Below are positions 26,533 through 35,266 of a stretch of DNA of 64,000 nucleotides, piece after piece. The first letter of the stretch is position 1, and the number at the start of each line of letters is the position of its first letter. The notes beneath the pieces are model-generated. The model saw only the letters and a program-made list of their open reading frames with translations. It did not search any database and was not told where the DNA came from. A program made the translations under genes and the position numbers. The DNA is from Flavobacterium frigoris (GTDB taxonomy: Bacteria; Bacteroidota; Bacteroidia; Flavobacteriales; Flavobacteriaceae), in NCBI RefSeq assembly GCF_900111075.1, contig NZ_FOFZ01000002.1, positions 248,001 to 312,000 of the forward strand, given 5' to 3'.

Positions 26533-28050
26533 ATGAACAAAAAAGTAATACTTATGATATTAGATGGTTGGGGAAAATCCCCTGACCCTAAAGTATCTGC
26601 AATCGACAATGCTAATATTCCGTTTATAAATAGTCTTTATAAAAATTACCCAAGCGCCCAACTTCGCACCGATGGCTTAAATGTAGGTTTGCCAGATGGA
26701 CAAATGGGAAATAGTGAAGTAGGACACATGAACCTTGGTGCGGGAAGAATCGTTTATCAGGATTTAGCCAAAATAAATCTGGCTGTTGCCAATAAAACAT
26801 TGGCCAAAGAGCAAGTCCTTAAGGATGCCTTCCAATATGCAAAAGACAATCATAAAAAAGTGCATTTTTTAGGATTGGTTTCAGATGGAGGAGTGCATTC
26901 TCATACCTCCCATTTAAGAGGATTGATTGACGCAACCCAAGATTACGGATTGAAAGAAGTTTTTGTACATGCTTTCACTGATGGTCGTGATGTTGATCCA
27001 AAATCAGGAAAAAAATACATCCAAGATCTTGAAAATTATATCGCAAACACTACTGTAAAAATAGCCTCCATAATAGGTAGATATTACGCCATGGATCGTG
27101 ATAAGCGCTGGGAAAGAGTAAAACTAGCCTACGACCTATTGGTAAACGGAAAAGGAACACCATCAAAAAACGCAGTGGTGAGTATCGAAGAAAGCTATGC
27201 AAACAATGTGACAGATGAATTTATTCATCCCATTGTAGTGACCGATTCAAATGATGAACCATTGGCGACTATTGAAGAAGATGATGTTGTTATTTTCTTT
27301 AACTTTAGAACTGACAGAGGTAGAGAATTGACAGAAGCCCTTTCTCAGCAAGATTTTCACGAAGAGAACATGCACAAATTAAATTTGTATTATGTAACCT
27401 TGACTAATTATGATGAATCGTATAACAATGTAAAAGTTGTCTATAACAAAGACAATATTACCGAAACTTTGGGAGAAGTTTTAGAAAAGGCAAACAAGAC
27501 TCAAATTAGAATTGCTGAAACAGAGAAATATCCTCACGTTACATTTTTCTTTTCAGGTGGTAGAGAAATTCCATTTAGAGGCGAAAAAAGGATATTGAAA
27601 AATTCTCCAAAAGTGGCTACTTACGATTTACAGCCAGAGATGAGTGCTTTTGAATTAACTGATGCCTTAGTTCCAGAACTTGAAAAAGGAGATGTCGATT
27701 TTGTATGCCTTAATTTTGCTAATGGCGACATGGTGGGTCATACCGGAATTATGAGTGCAGCAATCAAAGCATGTGAAGCAGTTGACAAATGTGTCGAAAG
27801 AGTAGTTACAGCGGCATTAGCTAATGATTACACCACAATCGTAATTGCAGATCACGGAAACTGTGAAACGATGATCAACCCTGACGGTAGCCCAAATACG
27901 GCACATACTACCAACCCTGTCCCTATTATTTTAGTAGACAAAGAATTAAAACAAATTCAAAATGGAGTTCTAGGTGATATTGCTCCAACTATTTTAGAAT
28001 TAATGGGAATTGAAAAACCCGCAGTGATGACGCAACATTCGTTGATTTAA
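26533..28050 (+). CDS. gpmI: 2,3-bisphosphoglycerate-independent phosphoglycerate mutase
   Basis: Interconverts 3- and 2-phosphoglycerate in glycolysis and gluconeogenesis, manganese-dependent. The 505-residue length is normal. It has the N-terminal metal site MILDGWG, the phospho-acceptor serine in GNSEVGHMNLG (about residues 60-70), HAFTDGRDVDP, and the C-terminal metal cluster NFANGDMVGHTG and IADHGNCE. Cytoplasmic. Single gene followed by a terminator. Confidence 0.98.
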   Translation: MNKKVILMILDGWGKSPDPKVSAIDNANIPFINSLYKNYPSAQLRTDGLNVGLPDGQMGNSEVGHMNLGAGRIVYQDLAKINLAVANKTLAKEQVLKDAFQYAKDNHKKVHFLGLVSDGGVHSHTSHLRGLIDATQDYGLKEVFVHAFTDGRDVDPKSGKKYIQDLENYIANTTVKIASIIGRYYAMDRDKRWERVKLAYDLLVNGKGTPSKNAVVSIEESYANNVTDEFIHPIVVTDSNDEPLATIEEDDVVIFFNFRTDRGRELTEALSQQDFHEENMHKLNLYYVTLTNYDESYNNVKVVYNKDNITETLGEVLEKANKTQIRIAETEKYPHVTFFFSGGREIPFRGEKRILKNSPKVATYDLQPEMSAFELTDALVPELEKGDVDFVCLNFANGDMVGHTGIMSAAIKACEAVDKCVERVVTAALANDYTTIVIADHGNCETMINPDGSPNTAHTTNPVPIILVDKELKQIQNGVLGDIAPTILELMGIEKPAVMTQHSLI

Positions 28051-28076
28051 GCCATTATTATAACTACCTGGTTTTA

Positions 28077-28106
28077 AGGGCTATTCATATCGAATAGCCT
28101 TTTTTA
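28077..28106 (+). terminator. gpmI terminator
   Basis: GGCTATTC / GAATAGCC hairpin with 5-base loop and a T6 tail. Confidence 0.88.
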
Positions 28107-28120
28107 TAAAAATAATCTAG

Positions 28121-28151
28121 GTATTACTATTATTTTCGATAGTAATACTAT
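28121..28151. promoter_or_regulatory. Inverted-repeat operator, probably for the TetR-family regulator
   Basis: GTATTACTAT (28121-28130), 8-base spacer, ATAGTAATAC (28139-28148): a perfect 10-bp inverted repeat. The right half is also part of the palindrome ATAGT-AAT-ACTAT (28139-28151). It abuts the -7 box at 28152, so a bound repressor would block the promoter of the operon that encodes the regulator. Confidence 0.7.
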
Positions 28152-28159
28152 TATATTTG
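28152..28159 (+). promoter_or_regulatory. -7 element of the LRR/TetR/export operon
   Basis: TATATTTG, directly after the operator and 28 bases before the GTG start. It excludes a TTG start at 28157. Confidence 0.65.
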
Positions 28160-28186
28160 CGCTTATTAATCTCAAAAAAAAATGCT

Positions 28187-28795
28187 GTGAAAAATTTACT
28201 TCTTCAATGTTTGATTATAACGCTACTATTTAATAGCAATAGTAATGCTCAAAATACTACTTCACTCTCAAACCCTGAGACGATTATTCGTCTTGATTTA
28301 AGCAACAACAAAATTGATTTAGAAAAAGTAGACTTCTCTAAGTTTGTTAATTTAGAATATCTAAGTTTAAAGGATGATCATTTAAAAGAACTACCTAAAG
28401 AATTGTTCTTGCTGAAAAAATTAAAAACATTAGATTTAAGTGGAAACGATTTTAAGGTGCTACCTAAAGACTTTTCAAGACTTAAAACCCTAGAAAATTT
28501 GTATTTAAATGATGAGGAAAACTTAGACTTACCTCAATCATTAAACATTTTAGCAAAGTTGCCAAATCTAAAATCGTTATATCTCGATAATGATCGAATC
28601 AATTATATGCCTAGTGAAATGTTAAAACTTCAAAATTTAGAGTATTTGAGTTTGCGTCAAAATGAATTAAAGGAATTCCCGAAAAACATTAATTCTTTAT
28701 CTCACTTAAAGCATTTATATTTGAATGAAAATAGCGTACCGCTTGACAACGTCGAACTTAAAAATATTAATTTTGGTTTTGAAATCGATTTTTAA
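28187..28795 (+). CDS. Secreted leucine-rich-repeat protein
   Basis: A 202-residue protein starting at GTG 28187, with a signal peptide (about 1-22, MKNLLLQCLIITLLFNSNSNAQ). The mature part consists of about six to seven leucine-rich repeats of 22-25 residues (pattern L-x-x-L-x-L-x-x-N-x-L/F-x-x-L-P), e.g. LKTLDLSGNDFKVLP and LEYLSLRQNELKEFP. No anchor, T9SS sorting domain or enzyme domain is seen. It leads the operon with a TetR regulator and type-I-like export genes, and lies 15 bases ahead of the TetR gene. It may be exported or act as a binding protein; its role is unknown. Confidence 0.8.
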   Translation: MKNLLLQCLIITLLFNSNSNAQNTTSLSNPETIIRLDLSNNKIDLEKVDFSKFVNLEYLSLKDDHLKELPKELFLLKKLKTLDLSGNDFKVLPKDFSRLKTLENLYLNDEENLDLPQSLNILAKLPNLKSLYLDNDRINYMPSEMLKLQNLEYLSLRQNELKEFPKNINSLSHLKHLYLNENSVPLDNVELKNINFGFEIDF

Positions 28796-28810
28796 ACGTA
28801 AACAATTCAA

Positions 28811-29494
28811 ATGCATAGTTTAATCACAAATATAAAAATTCAAATTTCAGATAAAATCTTTGTAAAAGATCCTGAAACATCAGTTCTTGGAAAAAAGATA
28901 ATTAAAGAAAGTATCATTTTAATAGATGAGATAGGGTTTGATAACTTTACTTTTAAAAAATTAGGTGCAAAAATTAATTCTAACGAAAGTTCAATCTATC
29001 GATACTTTGAAAACAAACATAAATTATTGTTGTATCTTTCTTCATGGTATTGGAGTTGGATTGAGTACAAATTATTTTTTGCCACAACCAACGTTGACGA
29101 TTCATTTGAAAAATTAAAAAAAGCGATAACTGTAGTAACAGAGAAAATTGAAGATGATCTGGCTACAGAACATATAAACGAATCCGTTTTAAATAAAATA
29201 GTCATTACCGAATTCACAAAAACGCTCCATACTAAAGAGGTTGACGAAGAAAACAAGGAAGGATTCTTTTTAATTTACAAACGAGTAATTACTCGATTAG
29301 TAGAATTAATAACTGAAGTAAATCCTGAATATCAATATGCTAGAAGTCTTGCGTCTTCGATCATTGAAGGGGCACTTCATCAGCATTTTTTAAGAGATCA
29401 TTTAAAAACAATTACTAATTGTAACGAGGAAATCAGTCCAACTGCATTTTACCTTAACCTTATTTTAACTTTACTAAAAAAAAATAGATCATGA
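28811..29494 (+). CDS. TetR/AcrR-family transcriptional regulator
   Basis: A 227-residue protein. The N-terminal helix-turn-helix domain (about 25-75) has LIDEIGFDNFTFKKLGAKINSNESSIYRYFENKHKLL, the typical TetR pattern ending in YRYFxNK. The C-terminal ligand domain has no recognisable ligand signature. It sits inside the operon it probably represses, downstream of a matching inverted-repeat operator. The stop overlaps the start of the ABC gene (ATGA). Confidence 0.9.
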   Translation: MHSLITNIKIQISDKIFVKDPETSVLGKKIIKESIILIDEIGFDNFTFKKLGAKINSNESSIYRYFENKHKLLLYLSSWYWSWIEYKLFFATTNVDDSFEKLKKAITVVTEKIEDDLATEHINESVLNKIVITEFTKTLHTKEVDEENKEGFFLIYKRVITRLVELITEVNPEYQYARSLASSIIEGALHQHFLRDHLKTITNCNEEISPTAFYLNLILTLLKKNRS

Positions 29495-31149
29495 CCCCTC
29501 TAAAACGACTTTACAACTTATTAGAGCTCGATAAGAAAGATTTAACCCAATTGTTCTTTTATGCTATCATAGCAGGATTAATAAGCTTATCATTACCTCT
29601 AGGAATTCAAGCAATTATTAATTTTATTCAATCAGGCAGAGTGAGTGTTTCATGGATTGTCCTTGTCATTCTTGTGGTTGTTGGGGTTGCTTTAGTAGGC
29701 CTACTATCCTTAATGCAATTAAGAATTACTGAAAATCTACAACAAAAAATATTTGTACGTTCTTCCTTTGAGTTTGCAGCACGGTTACCCAAAATAAAAT
29801 TTGAAGAGCTATACAACCACTATCCCCCAGAATTAGCAAATCGCTTTTTTGATACGCTTACAATTCAAAAAGGGGCTTCAAAATTATTATTAGATTTTCC
29901 TGCAGCAATACTGCAAATAGCTTTCGGAATCATTCTATTATCTTTATATCACCCCTTTTTCCTTGCATTAGGAGCGCTTTTATTTTTTCTTTTATATTTT
30001 ATTTTTAAATTTTCATTCAATCCAGGAGTACAAACCAGCCTAAATGAATCTAAATACAAATATAAAGTGGCAAGCTGGCTTCAAGAAATAGGCCGTAATA
30101 ATTATAGTTTTAGAGACGAGCTGAATTTTAAATACGCCTTACAAAAAAATGATAATCTAGTGGGTATTTATCTAAACAACAGAGAACAGCATTTTAATAT
30201 TATAAAGAGACAATTTACACAGTTAATTTTTTTCAAAATAATTATTACAGCGAGTTTATTGTCGGTGGGAGGGTATTTAGTGCTCAACCAATTAATGAAT
30301 ATTGGACAATTTGTTGCCTCTGAAATCATTATTTTGTTACTGATCAATTCAGTTGAAAAAATAATTATTGGGCTAGAAACCTTTTATGATGTTTTAACTG
30401 CTGTTGAAAAAATTGGACAAATCACAGACCTAGAGTTAGAAGAAGAATCAAAAACTAATGTTTTAAATTGTTTAACGAGTATCACCTTAGCGACAAATAA
30501 TCTGCGATTCAAATTTCCAGATTCGAAAGACAACATTTTGAAAAACTTAAACTTGAAAATTGAACAAGGGGAAAAAATACTTCTTGAAGGAGAGAACGCT
30601 TCTGGCAAAACAACCCTAATTAGATTGTTATCCGGGTTGATACAGCCTACTTCTGGTTCTTTTTATATCAATGACGAGACCTTTCAAAAACTTGATTTAC
30701 AACACTATAGATCCCATACAGGAACAATTATTAAAGGTGAAACGCCCTTTGAAGGAACGATTCTAGAAAACATTACTTTCAATGATAGTTCCATAAGTCA
30801 AGAAGATTTAAAATGGGCTTTAGATGGTGTCCAGTTAACCTCCTTTATTAAAACGTTGCCTAATGGATTAAACACCTTATTATTTCCAGAAGGCAGACAA
30901 CTGTCATCGTCAAATGCACAAAAAATACTATTAGCCCGCAGTATTATTCACAAACCAAAGATCTTGTTTTATGAAGATCCTACAGATGCAATGGATGAAA
31001 AAGTCGCTAATGAAATAATTGATTTTATAACCTCTGATAAAAATAAGTGGACCATTATTACTTCGTCGAAAAATCCATATTGGAATGTGAATTGCACCCG
31101 AAAAATAATCATGCACGAAGGACAAGTACTTTTAGACACTAAAAAATAG
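29491..31149 (+). CDS. ABC transporter (membrane plus ATPase domain), type I secretion-like, with degenerate ATPase motifs
   Basis: A 552-residue protein. An exporter-type membrane domain (about 15-310, five to six helices) is followed by a nucleotide-binding domain (about 330-552). Walker A is intact (GENASGKTT, about 366-374). The other motifs depart from consensus: the signature reads LSSSNAQ instead of LSGGQ (about 473), Walker B ends LFYEDP rather than LLDEP (about 492), and the switch histidine is replaced in ITSSKNP (about 525). The Q-loop region lacks an obvious Gln. There is no C39 peptidase domain. It is encoded with HlyD- and TolC-like partners, so export is expected, but with an atypical or weak ATPase. 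Confidence 0.85.
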   Translation: MTPLKRLYNLLELDKKDLTQLFFYAIIAGLISLSLPLGIQAIINFIQSGRVSVSWIVLVILVVVGVALVGLLSLMQLRITENLQQKIFVRSSFEFAARLPKIKFEELYNHYPPELANRFFDTLTIQKGASKLLLDFPAAILQIAFGIILLSLYHPFFLALGALLFFLLYFIFKFSFNPGVQTSLNESKYKYKVASWLQEIGRNNYSFRDELNFKYALQKNDNLVGIYLNNREQHFNIIKRQFTQLIFFKIIITASLLSVGGYLVLNQLMNIGQFVASEIIILLLINSVEKIIIGLETFYDVLTAVEKIGQITDLELEEESKTNVLNCLTSITLATNNLRFKFPDSKDNILKNLNLKIEQGEKILLEGENASGKTTLIRLLSGLIQPTSGSFYINDETFQKLDLQHYRSHTGTIIKGETPFEGTILENITFNDSSISQEDLKWALDGVQLTSFIKTLPNGLNTLLFPEGRQLSSSNAQKILLARSIIHKPKILFYEDPTDAMDEKVANEIIDFITSDKNKWTIITSSKNPYWNVNCTRKIIMHEGQVLLDTKK

Positions 31150-31153
31150 AAAA

Positions 31154-32503
31154 ATGCTTAATATATCTGACAATAATAAAACTCAGCTTCAATCTTTGGA
31201 TAAATACAAAACCATCCAAAATTTGAGTAATAAAGTACCGTATAAAATCCTAAATCGAATAATTACGCTAATTTCAATACTTGGATTTGCTATACTTTTC
31301 TTGCCTTGGACACAAAATATCTCTGGTACTGGTGCCGTTACAACTTTGAAGCCCAACCAAAGACCGCAATCAATTCAAAGTGTAATATCTGGTCGTTTAG
31401 AAAAATGGTATGTTCAAGAAGGAGACTTTGTAAATAAAGGGGACACAATCCTTTATATCTCTGAAATTAAAGAGGATTATATGGATCCAAATTTAGTAGA
31501 AAATACCAAAAACCAAGTGAATGCAAAAAAGCAATCTTTAGAGTCTTACGGTTTTAAAGTAACTACCCTTTCTAATCAAATTCAATCTATTAAAAATGAA
31601 CAAAAATTAAAAATCGAACAGGCTCAAAATAAAATTAAACAATCTGTTCTAAAAATAAAAAGCGACAGTATCGACCTAGTAGCTGTAAAAACAACCGTGA
31701 AAATTGCAAACACGCAATACAATAGATCGCTTCAACTCAATAATGAAGGTCTTAAACCCTTATCTGATGTAGAGGAAAAACGTTTAAAGCTTCAAGAAGC
31801 TGATGCAAAAATCATAACCCAAGAAAATAAGCTACTCACAAGTAAAAACGAGTACATCAATTCTAAAGTCGAAATCAATAGAATTAATGCCGAGTATGCC
31901 GAAAAGATTGCCAAAACACAAAGTGATCAATACACGGCATTAAGCAATCAGTTCGATACTGAGGCGCAGGTAAGTAAACTGGAAAACCAATACGTAAATT
32001 ATAGTATTCGAAATGGTCTCTATTACATTAAAGCAGCACAAAGTGGCTATATCAATAGAGCATTGCAATCTGGTATAGGAGAAACTATTAAGGAGGGAAC
32101 TCCCATTGTAACGATAATGCCCGCTGAGTATGACATCGCTGTTGAAACCTATGTCAACCCTATCGATCTTCCTTTACTGAGCACAGGCACAAAAGTTAGA
32201 GTGTGGTTTGATGGATGGCCAACGATCGTGTTTTCAGGATGGCCTGACATTTCATACGGTACCTTTGGTGGAAAAATTGTCGCAATAGGTAATTTTATAA
32301 GCCCGAACGGCCGATACAGAGTGTTGATTGCGCCAGATCAAAGCGAGGCAAAATGGCCAAAACAACTTAGCATTGGTTCAGGAGCACAAACAATTGCCTT
32401 GTTAAAAACTGTTCCTATCTGGTTTGAAGTTTGGAGAAATTTAAATGGATTCCCCCCTAATTATTACACAACAACAACTACAGAAACTAACCCAAAGAAA
32501 TAA
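31154..32503 (+). CDS. HlyD-family membrane fusion (periplasmic adaptor) protein
   Basis: A 449-residue protein with one N-terminal membrane helix (about 36-54, IITLISILGFAILFLPW). Two half-lipoyl segments (SGRLEKWYVQEGDFVNKGD near 77, and QSGYINRALQSGIGETIKEG near 295) flank a long coiled-coil hairpin (about 120-270). It links the inner-membrane ABC protein with the TolC-like channel. It is 4 bases after the ABC gene and overlaps the next start (TAATG). Confidence 0.92.
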   Translation: MLNISDNNKTQLQSLDKYKTIQNLSNKVPYKILNRIITLISILGFAILFLPWTQNISGTGAVTTLKPNQRPQSIQSVISGRLEKWYVQEGDFVNKGDTILYISEIKEDYMDPNLVENTKNQVNAKKQSLESYGFKVTTLSNQIQSIKNEQKLKIEQAQNKIKQSVLKIKSDSIDLVAVKTTVKIANTQYNRSLQLNNEGLKPLSDVEEKRLKLQEADAKIITQENKLLTSKNEYINSKVEINRINAEYAEKIAKTQSDQYTALSNQFDTEAQVSKLENQYVNYSIRNGLYYIKAAQSGYINRALQSGIGETIKEGTPIVTIMPAEYDIAVETYVNPIDLPLLSTGTKVRVWFDGWPTIVFSGWPDISYGTFGGKIVAIGNFISPNGRYRVLIAPDQSEAKWPKQLSIGSGAQTIALLKTVPIWFEVWRNLNGFPPNYYTTTTTETNPKK

Positions 32504-33891
32504 TGAAATACGTACTTCTCCTTTTTCTGTTGGTAGGATTTTCTGTCTTCGGACAAAAAAACAACGCAAGTGAATTCACCTATAATGAATATCTTGCCTA
32601 TGTGAAAAAATACCATCCACTAGTAAAAAATGCCAATTTAGAAATTAGTAAAGCACAGGCGAACCTCCTGATGGCTCGTGGTGGTTTTGACCCTAAAATC
32701 GAAGTTGATTTTAATAAAAAACAATTTAAAGGCACCGAGTATTATTCGATTTTGAACAGCAGCTTTAAGATCCCCACCTGGTATGGAATTGAGATTAAAG
32801 CTGGTTTTGACAATAACGAAGGGATTTACTTGAACCCTGAAAATACAGTTCCGAATAAAGGATTAACATCACTAGGAATAAGTGTTCCATTAGGACAAGG
32901 TTTGCTAATCAACCAAAGAATGGCTGATGTAAGAAAAGCCAAAATACAAATCCAACTGAGCCAAGCAGAGCGAAAACTACAAGCTATTGCTGTTTTATAT
33001 GATGCTTCTCTATCTTATTTTAATTGGAAAAAAGCCCACAATGAAGTTAAATTGTATGAAAATTATAAAGTAAATGCAGAAACTCGATATAAAGGAATTC
33101 AATCTTTAATTAAACAAGGTGACAAACCGGCAATTGACAGTATAGAAGCTGGAATCATTGTGAAAAATAGATTGCTTAGTTTAGAAGATGCCCAACTTAA
33201 ATTAAACAAAGCAAAACTGGAATTATCTAATTTTCTTTGGTTAGAGAACAATATTCCGCTAGAACTTTCAGATGCGCTAATTCCAGAAAGCCAATTGGAA
33301 TTCACTATTCAAGAAACTTTAAAAACAAATGATTTAGTAAATCAGGACTTTGACATTGCTAATCATCCAAAAATAAACGCTCTTACTTCCAAAATCGATA
33401 TTTTAACTATTGAAAAGAAATTAAAAGCGAATATGTTATTGCCCAAAATTGATATTGGTTATACTTATTTGTCTGAACCAAGCTATATTGACAACTATCA
33501 ATTTCAAGATTACAAAATTGGTTTGGATTTTTATTTTCCTCTGTTTTTAAGAAAAGAGCGTGGAAGTTTAAAATTGGCCAAGTACAAAATACAGGAAACT
33601 GAGTTCGTTTTGAATTTAGAGAAAGTTCAGTTAACCAATAAAATCAATGCTCAAAAATTTGAAATCGAATCACTTTCGAAACAGAAAGCATTAATTAAGG
33701 CTCTGGTTAAAGACAATGGTACCATGCTTAATGCCGAAGAACGCTTGTTTTCTATTGGCGAAAGCTCGCTTTTTTTAATCAACACTCGCGAAAACAATTT
33801 GGTTAGCGCACAGCTTGCACAAATAATATTAGAGAATCGTTTTTACGTTTCCAATTCGGAACTTTTTAAAATCATGGCCAATCCTGATTAA
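32503..33891 (+). CDS. TolC-family outer-membrane channel protein
   Basis: A 462-residue protein with a signal peptide (about 1-17, ending VFGQ). Two helical repeats have the usual TolC composition (e.g. EYLAYVKKYHPLVKNANLEISKAQANLL, and a second half from about 255). It supplies the outer-membrane exit duct for the ABC/HlyD pair. It is last in the operon; no clear terminator hairpin follows before map. Confidence 0.9.
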   Translation: MKYVLLLFLLVGFSVFGQKNNASEFTYNEYLAYVKKYHPLVKNANLEISKAQANLLMARGGFDPKIEVDFNKKQFKGTEYYSILNSSFKIPTWYGIEIKAGFDNNEGIYLNPENTVPNKGLTSLGISVPLGQGLLINQRMADVRKAKIQIQLSQAERKLQAIAVLYDASLSYFNWKKAHNEVKLYENYKVNAETRYKGIQSLIKQGDKPAIDSIEAGIIVKNRLLSLEDAQLKLNKAKLELSNFLWLENNIPLELSDALIPESQLEFTIQETLKTNDLVNQDFDIANHPKINALTSKIDILTIEKKLKANMLLPKIDIGYTYLSEPSYIDNYQFQDYKIGLDFYFPLFLRKERGSLKLAKYKIQETEFVLNLEKVQLTNKINAQKFEIESLSKQKALIKALVKDNGTMLNAEERLFSIGESSLFLINTRENNLVSAQLAQIILENRFYVSNSELFKIMANPD

Positions 33892-33906
33892 ATAATTTTA
33901 AAATCG

Positions 33907-33914
33907 TACTTTTG
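33907..33914 (+). promoter_or_regulatory. Putative -7 element for map
   Basis: TACTTTTG, 20 bases ahead of the map start. CTG, a near-match to TTG, lies 20 bases upstream. Confidence 0.5.
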
Positions 33915-33934
33915 CCAACTGAAAATAAGAAAGT

Positions 33935-34753
33935 ATGATTATAGTTAAATCTCGTGAAGAAATAGAATTAATGCGCGAAAGTGCTTTAATAGTATCGAAA
34001 ACATTAGGAATGATTGCTTCTGAAATTAAAGAAGGAGTTACTACATTACATTTAGATAAATTAGCAGAAGAATTCATTCGTGACCATGGTGCTGTTCCTA
34101 GTTTCCTTGGTTTATATGGGTTCCCAAACTCTTTATGCATGAGTCCAAATGCGCAAGTGGTACACGGAATTCCAAACAATACGCCTCTTAAGAGTGGTGA
34201 TGTTATATCAGTAGATTGTGGCGCTTACAAAAATGGATACCATGGAGATCATGCCTATTCATTCGAAATTGGCGAAGTAGATCCGGAAACAAAAAAACTA
34301 TTGCAAATTACCAAAGAATCCTTGTACGTAGGTATCCGCGAATTTAAAGCTGGAAATCGCGTAGAAGATGTTGGTAATGCCATTCAAAAATATACAGAAT
34401 CGTACGGATACGGAGTAGTTCGCGAATTAGTTGGACATGGACTTGGGCAAAAAATGCACGAAGATCCAGAGATGCCTAATTACGGAAAGCGCGGTCGTGG
34501 TAAACTTTTTGTCGAGGGTATGGTTGTAGCTATAGAGCCTATGATCAATCTGGGAACTAAAAACATCAAACAGCACAAGGACGGCTGGACAATAACCACC
34601 GCTGATAATAAACCAAGTGCTCATTTTGAACACGACGTAGCACTTATTAACGGCAAACCGGAAATATTATCCACATTTGCTTATGTGTATCAAGCCTTAG
34701 GAATTGTGAGTACTGAAGAGGATGAATTTAGAAAAGTGCCGTTAGTTTTATAG
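33935..34753 (+). CDS. map: Methionine aminopeptidase, type I
   Basis: Removes the initiator methionine from nascent proteins. The 272-residue length is normal. The metal ligands are visible in SVDCGAYKNGYHGDHAYSF (two Asp), GHGLGQKMHEDP (His), AIEPM (Glu) and the late HFEHDVALIN (Glu). Cytoplasmic. In many genomes it sits with ribosomal genes; here it is alone. Confidence 0.97.
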   Translation: MIIVKSREEIELMRESALIVSKTLGMIASEIKEGVTTLHLDKLAEEFIRDHGAVPSFLGLYGFPNSLCMSPNAQVVHGIPNNTPLKSGDVISVDCGAYKNGYHGDHAYSFEIGEVDPETKKLLQITKESLYVGIREFKAGNRVEDVGNAIQKYTESYGYGVVRELVGHGLGQKMHEDPEMPNYGKRGRGKLFVEGMVVAIEPMINLGTKNIKQHKDGWTITTADNKPSAHFEHDVALINGKPEILSTFAYVYQALGIVSTEEDEFRKVPLVL

Positions 34754-34773
34754 AATTTCGCAAAGCAGCACTA

Positions 34774-34785
34774 AGATTCGCTAAG
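34774..34785 (+). repeat. Left inverted repeat of the GxxExxY cassette
   Basis: AGATTCGCTAAG, the exact reverse complement of CTTAGCGAATCT at 35241-35252. It lies between map and the GxxExxY frame. Confidence 0.6.
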
Positions 34786-34801
34786 TTTTAAAAGTGATTT
34801 T

Positions 34802-35216
34802 ATGGAAAATAGCCCTCTAGAATTAAGCGAAGAGTTAAATGCGCTTTCCTATAAAGTTATAGGATTAGCTATTGAAGTACATCGCACTTTAGGGCAAGGA
34901 CTTTTAGAATCAGCTTATCAAGCGTGTTTGATTTATGAACTTCAAAAAGCCGGATTAAAGGTTGAAAAAGAAATACCACTTCCTATCAACTATAAACAAA
35001 TCAAACTAGAACAAGGCTATCGAATCGACTTACTGCATAGAAGGCAAGTTGGTTATTGAATTAAAAACTGTTGAAGAATTTACTTCAGTTCATTTTGCAC
35101 AAATACTCACATATTTAAAATTAGGCAATTATTCATTAGGGTTATTGATTAATTTTAATTCTAAAACATTAAAAAATAACATAAAACGATTCATTAATTC
35201 ACAAAATAATTTTTAA
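34802..35216 (+). pseudogene. GxxExxY-family protein gene, broken by a +1 frameshift
   Basis: The first frame (34802-35059) encodes LSYKVIGLAIEVHRTLGQGLLESAYQ, the G-x-x-E-x-x-Y hallmark (GLLESAY), and ends early after YRIDLL. Deleting one base near 35036 restores IEGKLVIELKTVEEFTSVHFAQ..., the family's conserved C-terminal half with its D-x(n)-E-x-K nuclease-like pattern, up to a stop at 35214-35216. A full product would be about 137 residues. The family is abundant in Bacteroidota and without established function. It is flanked by inverted repeats and short reiterated GAAT-CTxTGTG units. A genuine programmed shift or a sequencing error are the alternatives. Confidence 0.8.
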
Positions 35217-35218
35217 TT

Positions 35219-35258
35219 ACTTTGTGAATTTCTGTGAATCCTTAGCGAATCTCTGTGT
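35219..35258 (+). repeat. Right flank of the GxxExxY cassette: short degenerate tandem units and inverted repeat
   Basis: Units TTTGTGAATT, TCTGTGAATC, CTTAGCGAAT and CTCTGTGTAA follow each other. CTTAGCGAATCT (35241-35252) is the inverted partner of 34774-34785. Confidence 0.6.
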
Positions 35259-35266
35259 AACAACTT

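Noticed and set aside
28157-28186. TTG start ten codons upstream for the LRR protein
   Set aside because: The TTG is part of the TATATTTG promoter box.
34667-34675. TTATCCACA, a perfect DnaA box
   Set aside because: It is single and lies inside the map coding sequence, with no cluster of boxes or AT-rich unwinding element; not an origin.
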